Of a stretch of DNA of 64,000 bases, positions 26,251-34,132 are shown in pieces; positions within the stretch are counted from its first letter, which is position 1, and the number at the start of each line of letters is the position of its first letter. The stretch spans positions 1,116,001-1,180,000 of the forward strand of contig NZ_JAFMSX010000001.1 of assembly GCF_017916425.1 (NCBI RefSeq), written 5' to 3'. A model generated the notes under the pieces. It was not told the DNA's origin. It did no database searches and worked only from the letters and a program-made list of their open reading frames with translations. This DNA comes from Nocardioides sp. SYSU D00065. GTDB taxonomy: Bacteria; Actinomycetota; Actinomycetes; Propionibacteriales; Nocardioidaceae. Both the position numbers and the translations under genes were made by a program.

Positions 26251-26277
26251 AGCGAGTGGTCTGCGGACCACCTCGCT
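26251..26277. other. Hairpin between glucanase and WXG100 genes
   Basis: An inverted repeat with an 11-bp stem, one bulged C and a TGCG loop (AGCGAG-TGGTC, loop, GACCA-C-CTCGCT). It lies in the divergent intergenic region, so it is not an obvious terminator; its role is unknown. Confidence 0.4.
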
Positions 26278-26372
26278 CGCTGGTCCTGGGGCGAGCGGCG
26301 GGCCCTGCACGGTTCTCCACAGGTCGTCCGGGCTGGGTGTCGCAGGTCGGTGCGAACCGCCACCATCGGACC

Positions 26373-26690
26373 ATGATCCTCTCGGGAACGATCGACCTCG
26401 ACCCAGCTGCGCATGCGACGTCGACAGCGGTGCTGCGCGAGCGGCTCGACGCCCTCGACGCGCGGCGGCACGCCACGGATCGCCGCGTCGAGGCGGTGCT
26501 CGCGTGCTGGCACGGGTCCGCCGCCGACGCGTTCCGCGAGCGGTGGGCAGAGTGGCGCCTCGCCGCCTGCGGAGTCGTCGAGGACCTCGCGGCCGCCGCC
26601 GAGGCGCTCGACCTCGCGCGCCGCGACACCACCGCCGCCGACGACCGCCGCAGCGAGGCGGCCCACCGGGTCTCGGGGCGGCTCGGATGA
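26373..26690 (+). CDS. WXG100-family protein, first of a tandem pair
   Basis: A 105-residue protein predicted as two helices around a W-x-G turn (W46-H-G48 in ACWHGSAADAF), the ESAT-6/WXG100 hallmark. These proteins are usually exported by type VII (ESX) machinery as helical-hairpin dimers. CACCAT (26361-26366) lies 6 nt before the ATG, suggesting a leaderless start. Its stop overlaps the next start (ATGA), so the two are coupled as heterodimer partners would be. No ESX core genes are in the window. Confidence 0.85.
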   Translation: MILSGTIDLDPAAHATSTAVLRERLDALDARRHATDRRVEAVLACWHGSAADAFRERWAEWRLAACGVVEDLAAAAEALDLARRDTTAADDRRSEAAHRVSGRLG

Positions 26691-26986
26691 CCAGCTACGA
26701 CGTCGACCTCGCCGAGCTGCGCCGCGCCATCGGCGAGCTCGCCGCCTGCCAGCGCGACCTCGTCGTCCTGGCCGGCGAGATCGACCGCGCCCATGCGCGC
26801 CTGCACGAGGACTGGTCAGGACGGGCGGCCATCGGCGAGGCGTCGTCGTACGACTCGTGACGCGACCGCTGCGCCGAGATGGTCACCGCCCTTGCGGCGA
26901 TGCGGGGGATGGTCGCCGGCGCCGACGCCTGCTACTCGCGTGCCGCCGAGGCCAACGTCGCCCTGTGGCGTCAGGTCAGCGGCTGA
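26687..26986 (+). pseudogene. Second WXG100-family gene, interrupted by an in-frame TGA
   Basis: It begins ATGA-coupled to the first WXG100 gene. W43-S-G45 lies at the expected mid-position. Codon 58 is TGA (26858-26860), truncating the product to 57 residues. Reading past it, the same frame runs 41 more codons (RDRCAEMVTALAAMRG, ending ALWRQVSG) to TGA at 26984-26986, giving a normal ~99-residue WXG100. The context suggests TGG to TGA, losing a Trp. It could be a real nonsense mutation or a sequence error; selenocysteine is unlikely because no SECIS-like or sel gene context is seen. Confidence 0.8.
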
Positions 26987-27396
26987 GGACCTGCACCCGG
27001 TTCGCGGGCGCCGCGCCGTCGCGCCCTGGCCGCCACCCGCTTTGCGCGCGCCCGCGCGCGGGACTGGTCGTACTGCTCGGGAGTGATGCGCTGCGACAGC
27101 TCCGCCCGGCTGGTGAGCTCCGTGAGGTCGACGTCGGGCAACGGGTAGGCGGTGATGGGCTCGTCGCCGGAGTAGACCACCCACACGACCTGGTCGCCGT
27201 GAAGCTGGCGCAGGACCGTGCCGTCGACGACGGTGCGCGCCTTCTCGACGGCCCGCCTGCGCTGGGTCGCCGCGGCACGACGGGCCTTCACCTGGTCCGC
27301 CGCGGCCTGACCCGCCGCGTCCCAGACCAGCTTTGCCTGGGGGCCGTACTTCGCGGCCAGCTTTACTGCCTTGGCGCCGGCAGGGATCAGACTCAT
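26971..27396 (-). CDS. Hypothetical protein, basic C-terminus
   Basis: A 141-residue protein of no recognised family. It starts MSLIPAGAKAVKLAAKYGPQ, an actinobacterial pattern I have no name for. It contains a strand-rich middle (VVWVVYSGDEPITAYPLPDVDL) and a strongly basic Arg/Ala tail of about 35 residues. No membrane helix. Its 3' end overlaps the broken WXG100 gene by 16 nt on the opposite strand. It lies 9 bp from the next gene on the same strand, so they may be cotranscribed. Confidence 0.7.
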   Translation of the reverse strand: MSLIPAGAKAVKLAAKYGPQAKLVWDAAGQAAADQVKARRAAATQRRRAVEKARTVVDGTVLRQLHGDQVVWVVYSGDEPITAYPLPDVDLTELTSRAELSQRITPEQYDQSRARARAKRVAARARRRGAREPGAGPQPLT

Positions 27397-27405
27397 GACG
27401 CCTTT

Positions 27406-27915
27406 CTACATGCCGCGAGCACGGCGCGGGCGGAGCTCGATGACGTTGTCCGGTCGCGGACGCGTGTCGACGGCGGCGTCGGCCTGCTGCGACTCGCACG
27501 GCGAGGGGACGGTCCGTCCGCTCACCTGGTTGGCGACGACGGTGACGAGATCGGCGGAGGAGTCGTCGAAGGGACGTGCGATGACGGCCCCGTCGAGCAC
27601 GTGGTCGAAGGTGAAAGCGGCGAACCTCGCTCGCCCCTGCGCCTTCGCACCCGGCGCGAACAGGTGCGCGACGAGGAAGAGGAGGGACTCCTCCATCCAC
27701 CTGCCCTCTTCGTCGCCGTTCCACTCCAGGCAGCACCCGTCGCGACACGGCTCCCACGCCAGGCGCGCGAACGGCACGCTCGCATCCCCACGGCCCGTCG
27801 GGGTGCCGCGCAGGGTGCGCTCGGAGGCGAGCAGGTCAAGGAGGAAGTCGCGCTCCGCCTCGTTGAGGGCAGGGTGGACGCGGATGCAGCCGACGATGTC
27901 CGGGTCGCGTGGCAT
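27406..27915 (-). CDS. Hypothetical protein
   Basis: A 169-residue soluble protein of unknown family. It has a cluster of Cys (EPCRDGCCLEW, residues about 53-63) that could bind metal, a central hydrophobic helix (ESLLFLVAHLFA) and a disordered polar tail ending in Arg. A textbook AGGAGG ribosome site 5 nt before ATG 27915 decides the start. It sits between the WXG100 pair and the broken HNH gene; no function can be assigned. Confidence 0.7.
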   Translation of the reverse strand: MPRDPDIVGCIRVHPALNEAERDFLLDLLASERTLRGTPTGRGDASVPFARLAWEPCRDGCCLEWNGDEEGRWMEESLLFLVAHLFAPGAKAQGRARFAAFTFDHVLDGAVIARPFDDSSADLVTVVANQVSGRTVPSPCESQQADAAVDTRPRPDNVIELRPRRARGM

Positions 27916-28020
27916 GAGGACCTCCTGTTTCGCGAGACGTGCAGGAGTCCCTGCCCGGCCGGCGCGTCCGGAAACCCGCCGGCCGCCGCCTGTGGACAAC
28001 CGCGTCTCCCGCGCGGCGGC

Positions 28021-29248
28021 TCACGTCCGCCTCGTGAAGGCGACGCGGCCCCCATGCACGGTCATGGCGTAGCGGGCGTCGTGGGCCAGGCGGTGGTGGC
28101 GGGGGCACAGCAGGCGGCCGTTGGCGAGATCGGTGCGACCCCGTCTCGACCAGGGGTCCTCGTGGTGTGCGTGGCACCCCGACGCTGACGTCCCGCAGCC
28201 CTCGGCTGTGCAGCCGCCGTCGCGGAGGCCGAGGGCGATCCGCTGGTGCTTGGTGAAGAGCCGTACCTGACGCCCCATGTCCAGCGGAACGGACCGTGAG
28301 CCCAGCACGACCGGGACGATGCCCGCCTCGCAGGCCAGGCGCCGCGCCTGGCCGGCGCTCATCCGGCTCCCGTCGTCGAGCACTGCGGTGGCACCGTCCG
28401 CGAGGAGCTGCTCCAGCGTCATGGTGACCACCACGGTCGCGGTTGACACCGGCGGTGGTCGGGCTGCGGTCGGCGGGACAGCGCTCGACGTACTCGACGA
28501 ACGCCTCCCCCAGCCGTCGGTCGAGCGGCTTCCACGCGCCCTGGTCGTCGGTCAGGTCGTCCGGTGCGTGGCGGGCGGGGTTGGCGAGCGCCAGGAGGTG
28601 CCGCCGCAGCACCTTGCCGACGTGGGCGGGCACCGTGAATCGCCCGTGGCACCGACCTGCACCGTCGTCGACCAGCGTCAGCGCAGCGGTCGCGTCGGCT
28701 CGCGCCTCCTCGGCAGCCAGCACGGCCGCCTCGTGCGACTCGCCGACCTGCGGCGCGACGACGTCGAGGATGCGCTTGCCCAGATGCCGAAGGGCGTCGG
28801 CGTCGTGCTCGCCGGCGAGACTGAGGAGCGCGCTCCGCGCGTCATCCCGGACGTCGTCGTCGACCTGCGCCGGCAGTGCGTCGACGGCCCGCGTGATGGC
28901 GCGCGCCTGATCGAGCCGGATCGAGCCGGACCACAGTGCGTCGGACACGCTCGCGTGACGCAGGAGCGCCTGTCCCAGGGCGAGGTCCGCCCGGGCTGCG
29001 CGCCGCGTCGTACGCGTGGTCGACGCTAGCCAGTCGGCCGCCTGCGGGAGCCCGTGCGCCTCGGCGACGTCACCGGCCTCGGCCAGCACGCGCACGGTGA
29101 GCGCGGCGAGCTGCGACCCCACCTCCGTGAGCGCGACGAGCGCGGCCTCCTTGTCGGCCGTCGTCATCAACGTCGGCTCGACCCCTGCCGCGCCCTTGAG
29201 AGCGGCCGCCATGGACTCGGCGCACGCGATGATCGGATGCACCACCAC
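28021..29248 (-). pseudogene. DUF222/HNH endonuclease (13E12-type), frameshifted
   Basis: The N-terminal ~270 codons are a DUF222 domain (VSDALWSGSIRLDQARAITRAV and later a CHGRFTVPAHVGKVLRRHL stretch). The frame then breaks near 28441-28442. Removing one base from the AACC run on the coding strand joins VN to ATVVVTMTLEQLL, as in intact family members. The remaining 140 codons carry the HNH motif (HAHHEDPW, N, CPRHH) to the stop at 28021. SD-like GAGGAGG precedes a run of three GTG codons at the start, so 29248, 29245 or 29242 are possible. It is either a pseudogene or a one-base sequence error. Confidence 0.85.
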
Positions 29249-29575
29249 TCACCTCCTCGACACGACGCTCGACCTCCACCCGGTCCCCGGGGTGGGCGGT
29301 GAGGCATGTCGGCTCGGCTGCCAGCTCGCCACCCGTGAGTCGGACCAGTCGCCTGGGGACGTCCCGCCGGCACCAGCGACGGGTTCTATGGGTGGCTCTC
29401 CCGGACCTCGGACCCAACCGTCTCCTCAGGAGTCGCGTCCGCCGGATGCGGTGATCCGGTTGGTTCGGCGTGCTGCTTCGACTGTACACCTGTTCGAATA
29501 CAGTCGCAAAGCCATCTCCACAGATCGCTGGGCCGGGGTGGCGCGCATGCATTCGGGGCCGCCAAGGTGGTCGTC
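29249..29575. other. 327-bp divergent region between HNH and toxin genes
   Basis: No convincing gene. It carries a 12-nt-loop inverted repeat ACTGTA...TACAGT (29481-29504). That spans CTGTACACCTGTTCGA (29482-29497), which keeps one perfect GTTCGA half of an actinobacterial LexA box and 3 of 6 bases of the other. DUF222/13E12 genes are LexA-controlled in mycobacteria, so a weak SOS site is reasonable, but it is 230 bp from the HNH start. An AAGGTGG ribosome site for the toxin gene lies at the right end. Confidence 0.45.
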
Positions 29576-30970
29576 ATGCGGATCAGCGTGGAGTGCGGCG
29601 GGTTCACCGAGGCGGCCGACGCTTGCCGCACCGCCAACCACATCAGCGCTGTGCTCACCGAGTCACTGGCTGGCCGGCTCGCGCGGTGCGCGGGTATGGC
29701 AGGCGACGACGCGACCAGCAGCGCCTTTGCAACGGCGTACGACGTCGCCGCGCGGCAGGCGTTCGGAGCGCTCATCGACCTCACGAACGCGTTCACCGGC
29801 ATGGGCCGCCTGCTCACCGCGACAGCCGACAGCCACTCCCGGGCGGAAGCAGCGGCGGCCGGCGACGCCATGAAGGTCCTCGGCTACGACGGCGGCAGCC
29901 TCGACGACGGCGCCTTCGTGCGCGTTCAACCTCGAGTTCTGGTGTCGTGCCGCGGCGCGCAGGAGCCGTCCCTCGGCTCCGTGGACGCGTGGATCCTCGA
30001 CCGGGTCGAGGGGTTCGTCTGGCCCGGCGCCGATGTGGAGCAGCTCCGCACCGCCGCTTCGGCCTGGCGCCGCGCCGCCGCTTCCGTCGCCGGCCTCGCC
30101 GACCACGTGGACGTTGCGGTGGCCCTCGTCCGCATGCAGCGGTCTCCGGAGATCCCGCTCGCCGCTGACGCGCTCAGCGACCTGGCGACCCTGGTCGGCG
30201 ACACCGGCTGGCAGCTCAGCCACCTGGCGACCGCCTGCGACGAGTACGCCGACGCGGTCGAGGACGCGCGGGATCGGACCCGGGCGCTGCTGGCCGAGGT
30301 GGCACAGATGATCGTCGAAGGCGCCGCGATCTCGGTGCTGGCGACCGGCGTCACGGGCGGCTTCGGGGGCGGCGCCGCGGTGGCTGCGGCCGCTGCCCGA
30401 GTGCGCAGCAACGCTCCGCGTTTCCACGCCCTTCTCGACACCCTCCGCGCCGGCGTCGCTACCGCCACCACCCGCCTGCAGGGCGCTTGGGACGAGCTCG
30501 ACGGCGTGCGGCGGGGACTGGAGAAGTTCGCGCGAGTGCCGGCCCGCACCGAGCTCGGGACGTTACGGCACCCAGGCGGCTGGCTGCCTCCGCGTCGCGG
30601 ACCCGGCTGGCTTCGCCAGCACGAGGTGCCGCCCGGGCACACGCTCGAGCGGCACGTGGGCAAGACGGAGCAGGAGCTGCTCGAGCGCTGCCGAACAGAT
30701 GGTCTGAAGCGCGCCTCAACCTTCACAGACGAGGCGGAGGCAGAGCGGTTGATCGACGCCGTGCTCGCACGGAAGACTGACGTGATCGAGCGTTGGCTCC
30801 GAACTGGCAGCGACGAAAAGCTGTTGCTCGACGCCGCGTTCGAGCACCACACAGGCATGACCACCGATGTTCACGGCACCTCGACGGCGACGAGGGGCGT
30901 GCGCGTGGTGCTGATACCGAGCAAGACTCAACCCGGCGGCTGGCAGGTCCTCACCGCATTCCCCCGATAG
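29576..30970 (+). CDS. Polymorphic toxin: WXG-like helical N-terminus, RNase A-type C-terminal domain
   Basis: A 464-residue protein. Residues 1-100 are helical with GMAGDDATSSAFATAYD, a WXG100-like turn seen in ESX-type toxins. Residues about 148-250 form a second helical domain starting FVWPGADVEQLRTAASAW, like the N-terminal domain of CpnT. A Gly/Ala hydrophobic stretch lies at about 255-280. Residues about 353-464 match the bacterial CdiA-CT RNase A domain: GHTLERHVGKT with H360, R371 at +11, ASTFTDEA, RGVRVVLIP and VLTAFPR with T460. The family Tyr two residues after this Thr is Phe462 here. No signal peptide, so export is probably type VII. An immunity gene follows by 7 nt. Confidence 0.85.
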   Translation: MRISVECGGFTEAADACRTANHISAVLTESLAGRLARCAGMAGDDATSSAFATAYDVAARQAFGALIDLTNAFTGMGRLLTATADSHSRAEAAAAGDAMKVLGYDGGSLDDGAFVRVQPRVLVSCRGAQEPSLGSVDAWILDRVEGFVWPGADVEQLRTAASAWRRAAASVAGLADHVDVAVALVRMQRSPEIPLAADALSDLATLVGDTGWQLSHLATACDEYADAVEDARDRTRALLAEVAQMIVEGAAISVLATGVTGGFGGGAAVAAAAARVRSNAPRFHALLDTLRAGVATATTRLQGAWDELDGVRRGLEKFARVPARTELGTLRHPGGWLPPRRGPGWLRQHEVPPGHTLERHVGKTEQELLERCRTDGLKRASTFTDEAEAERLIDAVLARKTDVIERWLRTGSDEKLLLDAAFEHHTGMTTDVHGTSTATRGVRVVLIPSKTQPGGWQVLTAFPR

Positions 30971-30977
30971 GACGACT

Positions 30978-31262
30978 GTGGACGATCTTCGGCACCTGAT
31001 GGCTGCGTACTTCCACCAGGACTGGTCGGCCGAGTACGACGGCTCGTGGCAGGCGGCCGTGGCGGACTACGCACGGCGGTCTCCGGACCGCGTACCGGGG
31101 CTGCTCGCGGACATCACGAGACTCCTCGAGCAGTCGGAGACCGACGACGACGTCGCTTCGACGCTGGACGGCATGGGCAACTACCGGTCACCGGGCGACT
31201 CACCCACGGCACACGTCGACTGGCTCAGAGAGATTCACGCCCAAGCGCGTGCGCTGATGTGA
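30978..31262 (+). CDS. CdiI-like immunity protein
   Basis: A 94-residue acidic, helical protein matching the CdiI immunity family pattern: DLRHLMAAYFHQDW at the N-terminus, ITRLLEQSETDDDVASTLDGMG in the middle and WLREIHAQA at the end. It starts with GTG 7 nt after the toxin stop, with AGGA upstream, so it is cotranscribed with the toxin. It should bind and block the RNase A-like domain in the producing cell. The pairing is inferred from adjacency and family pattern. Confidence 0.8.
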   Translation: MDDLRHLMAAYFHQDWSAEYDGSWQAAVADYARRSPDRVPGLLADITRLLEQSETDDDVASTLDGMGNYRSPGDSPTAHVDWLREIHAQARALM

Positions 31263-31370
31263 GCGAGCAGCTGCGCAGCTCCCTCGCCGCCACCCGATCG
31301 CGAAGCGAGCAGGAATAGTCCAACACTCGTTCTCCCGCCGGCTCCCCCACCCACGCGCCACACTGGACGC

Positions 31371-32108
31371 GTGTCCCGCCGCTCCTCCACCTGGCTGACC
31401 CTGCTGGTCACCGCCGCGATGCTGGTCGCGGTCATCAGGTGGCACCCCGCCGACGAGTTCGTGACCGTGCGACGCGCCATCGGGTTGGGCCCGGAGCGAG
31501 CGCTGCCCGCGCCCAGCGTCGTACGGCAGGGCGGTGCATACGCCTTCACCAGGACCCAACCGGGCACGGCCGGCGACCCCGTCGGCTGGGACCCGTGCGA
31601 GAAGATCCGGTTCGAGGTGAACCCGGCGGGCGAGCCGCCCGGCGGCCGCGGTCTCATCGACCGGGCCCTCGACCGGGTGAGCCGGGCGACGGGGCTGGCC
31701 TTCGAGGACGAGGGTGAGACCGACCGGCGACCCTTCCCCGACGGCGTCAGGCTGTTCGGGCGTCCCGACCCGGTCGTGATCGGCTGGGGCACACCCGCGG
31801 AGTACCCGGGCCTTGCCGGACGGGTGGCGGGGCTGGGCGGACCGGCCGCCGAGCGGGGCAGCGACGGCCGGCTCCACTTCGTGGGCGGCGGCGTCGTCCT
31901 CGACGTCGAGGCGTTCACCGCGGCCGCCATCGCCCAGGAGCCGCGGGTCATGGAGGCGATCGTGCTGCACGAGCTCGCCCACGTGGTGGGCCTCGACCAC
32001 GTCGACGAACCGATGGAGCTGATGTACGCCGACAACACCGGCCAGGTCGAGCTCGGCCCCGGCGACCGCGAGGGTCTCGCGCGGCTCGGGTCGCTCCCCT
32101 GCAGCTGA
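31371..32108 (+). CDS. Membrane-anchored or secreted matrixin-like metalloprotease
   Basis: A 245-residue protein with a signal or anchor helix at about 6-22. The metzincin zinc site HELAHVVGLDH gives H200, E201, H204 and H210, with M218 as the Met-turn (ELMYADNT). The zinc site and Met-turn are complete, as in M10 matrixins, so it should act outside the membrane. CACACT (31359-31364) lies 6 nt before GTG 31371. The substrate is unknown. It follows the toxin-immunity pair on the same strand but has its own promoter. Confidence 0.87.
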   Translation: MSRRSSTWLTLLVTAAMLVAVIRWHPADEFVTVRRAIGLGPERALPAPSVVRQGGAYAFTRTQPGTAGDPVGWDPCEKIRFEVNPAGEPPGGRGLIDRALDRVSRATGLAFEDEGETDRRPFPDGVRLFGRPDPVVIGWGTPAEYPGLAGRVAGLGGPAAERGSDGRLHFVGGGVVLDVEAFTAAAIAQEPRVMEAIVLHELAHVVGLDHVDEPMELMYADNTGQVELGPGDREGLARLGSLPCS

Positions 32109-32131
32109 CCTGCAGCTGACCTGCGGCTGAC
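32099..32131. repeat. Three 11-bp repeats across a stop codon
   Basis: CTGCAGCTGAC three times in tandem (the third copy with one change), starting inside the last codons of the metalloprotease gene. Each copy brings a TGA, and the first one is the gene's stop. Confidence 0.8.
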
Positions 32132-32158
32132 CCTGCGAAGAGCCCGCGGCGACGTACG

Positions 32159-33631
32159 TCAGGGGGCCCGGCTGCCGCGCGCGTCCTCCTGCGCCACCAG
32201 CTCGGGGAGGTCCTTGAGCCGGTCGAGCCCGTTGAGCGCCCGCCGCATGCGGTGGTTGGCGGCGAAGGTCTCGCGGTGCCGGTCGAGGAACCACCAGTAG
32301 CCGGCGCTGAACGGGCACGCGTCCTCCCCCACCCGCACCTTGGGGTCGAACCGGCAGGACCCGCAGTGGTCGCTCATCGTGTTGATGTACGCACCGCCCG
32401 AGGTGTACGGCTTCGTCATCATCGCCCCGCCGTCGGCGTGCTGCGACATGCCGATGATGTTGGCCACCATGACCCAGTCGTAGCCGTCGACGAACGACCG
32501 GTGGAACCAGTCGCTCACCTGCTGCGGCGACCAGCCTCGCTGCAGGGCGTACGACCCCAGCACCATGAGCCGCGGGATGTGGTGCACCCAGCCGCGCTCC
32601 GACAGCTGCCCGAGCGTGTGCGACAGGCAGCGCGCGTCGGTTGCGTCGGCGTCGAGCTCGGCGAACCACCGCGGCATGTCCTCGTGCGCGCCCAGCAAGT
32701 TCGCGTGACGGTAGTCGTCGCCCTGGTGCCAGTAGGTGTGCCACACGTAGTCGCGCCAGCCGATCACCTGCCGCACGAACCCCTCGACGCTGGCGATCGG
32801 CGCCGCGCCACTGCGGTACGCCGCCTCGGCGCGCTCGACGACCTCGAGGGGGTCGAGCAGGCCGAGGTTCAGGGTGACGCTGAGCAGGCTGTGCGCCATC
32901 CACGGGTCGCCCTCGAGGATGGCGTCCTCGTGGGCGCCGAACTCCGGCAGCCGGTGCTCCGCGAAGTGTTCCAGCGCGGACAGCGCCTCGGAGCGGGTGG
33001 CGGCGAACAACCGCGGGCTGTCGCGCCCGATGAACGCCACCTCGCCGTCGCGCTCCCACCGGTCGAGGTCCTTGCGCACCTGCGCGTCGATGTCGTCCTC
33101 GCTCGGCCACCACGGCTCGGCGACGCCGAGCGTCTCGGCGCCCCTGGGCGGTGGCTGACGGTTGTCGTGGTCGAAGTTCCACTGGCCGCCGACGGGCTCG
33201 CCGTCCTCGACGAGCACGCCGTGGGCCACCCGGGCCCGGCGGTAGAAGTCCTCCATCAGCAGGCGCTTGCCCCGGCGGCCCTCCGCCCAGCGTTCGAAGT
33301 CCTCGCGGGCGGTGGCGTAGCCGCGCGCCGGCAGGACGGTGCAACCGAGCCGCTCGACCAGGCCCAGCGCGGCGTACGACGTCGGGTGCACGACCTCGAC
33401 GTCGGCGTGCTCGCGCACCACCTCGGCGTACGTCTCCGCCCGCACGTAGGTCAGCCGGTCACCGAGCTCCTCGGCGCGGTGCCGCATCGCGCTCAGCACG
33501 AGGTGCGCCTTGGCCCGGTGGAAGCGGCGACGCCGGAGCACCGACCGGGCCTCGACCATCAGCAGCGGCCCGTGGTGGTCCTCGGCGAAGGACGGTCCGA
33601 GCTGGTCGCCGAAGAGCCACCGGGTGGTCAT
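32159..33631 (-). CDS. Cryptochrome/photolyase family protein, FeS-BCP type
   Basis: A 490-residue flavoprotein of the bacterial cryptochrome/(6-4) photolyase (FeS-BCP) group. It starts WLFGDQLGPSF (DUF/PRK Rossmann half) and its C-terminal half has the FAD pocket (SGWxDYVW-like GWRDYVWHTYWH) and four Cys for a [4Fe-4S] cluster: ARCLSHT, CGSCRF and CPFSAGYW. It would repair UV lesions or sense blue light. ATG overlaps the DinB gene stop (ATGA), so the two are coupled. Confidence 0.92.
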   Translation of the reverse strand: MTTRWLFGDQLGPSFAEDHHGPLLMVEARSVLRRRRFHRAKAHLVLSAMRHRAEELGDRLTYVRAETYAEVVREHADVEVVHPTSYAALGLVERLGCTVLPARGYATAREDFERWAEGRRGKRLLMEDFYRRARVAHGVLVEDGEPVGGQWNFDHDNRQPPPRGAETLGVAEPWWPSEDDIDAQVRKDLDRWERDGEVAFIGRDSPRLFAATRSEALSALEHFAEHRLPEFGAHEDAILEGDPWMAHSLLSVTLNLGLLDPLEVVERAEAAYRSGAAPIASVEGFVRQVIGWRDYVWHTYWHQGDDYRHANLLGAHEDMPRWFAELDADATDARCLSHTLGQLSERGWVHHIPRLMVLGSYALQRGWSPQQVSDWFHRSFVDGYDWVMVANIIGMSQHADGGAMMTKPYTSGGAYINTMSDHCGSCRFDPKVRVGEDACPFSAGYWWFLDRHRETFAANHRMRRALNGLDRLKDLPELVAQEDARGSRAP

Positions 33632-34128
33632 GTGGCCAGCAGGCCCTTGACGTACGCCGCCTGTCCGAGGTGCTGGAGGCAGTCGCCGAGGATGCTGACC
33701 AGCCGTACGCCGGCGGTGACCGGCGGGTCCCAGCTCTGGTCGACCTCGCGCTCGAGCTCCGCCTCGTCGACCGTCTGCAGGTAGCGCGCGGTCGCGAGGG
33801 TGACTTCGTGGTGGTACTCCACGAGCAGCTGCGGGTCCTCGATGCGGATCGCCGCCACCTGCTCGCTCGTGTGGCCGTAGCCGATGTCGTCGGTGCCGTT
33901 GGGCAGCCCGAAGCGGTCCTGGAACCGCTCCCAGACCTGGGGCTCCCCGGCGAGTCCGGCGACGTGGTCGTCCTGCACCCGCGCCAGGTGCCACAGCAGC
34001 CAGCCGATCGGGTTGCCGGTGCCGCCCGGCCGGTGCGCGAGCGCCTGGGCGTCGAGGCCGTCGGCCACGTCGTCGTAGAGCTCGGTGACGCGGCCGTAGG
34101 CCTCGGTCAGCACGCCGCGGACGTCCAT
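33628..34128 (-). CDS. DinB/DUF664 family protein
   Basis: A 166-residue four-helix protein of the DinB-like (DUF664) superfamily. The metal-binding His positions are visible in GWLLWHLARVQDDHVAG, YHHEV and CLQHLGQAAY. Some members are mycothiol- or bacillithiol-dependent transferases; the substrate here is unknown. It is translationally coupled to the photolyase downstream, suggesting a joint role in stress response. Confidence 0.87.
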   Translation of the reverse strand: MDVRGVLTEAYGRVTELYDDVADGLDAQALAHRPGGTGNPIGWLLWHLARVQDDHVAGLAGEPQVWERFQDRFGLPNGTDDIGYGHTSEQVAAIRIEDPQLLVEYHHEVTLATARYLQTVDEAELEREVDQSWDPPVTAGVRLVSILGDCLQHLGQAAYVKGLLAT

Positions 34129-34132
34129 GGGA

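Noticed and set aside
26858..26860. TGA in the second WXG100 gene as a selenocysteine codon
   Set aside because: Selenocysteine is not expected in WXG100 proteins. The lost residue is most easily explained as Trp and no SECIS-like element or sel genes are seen.
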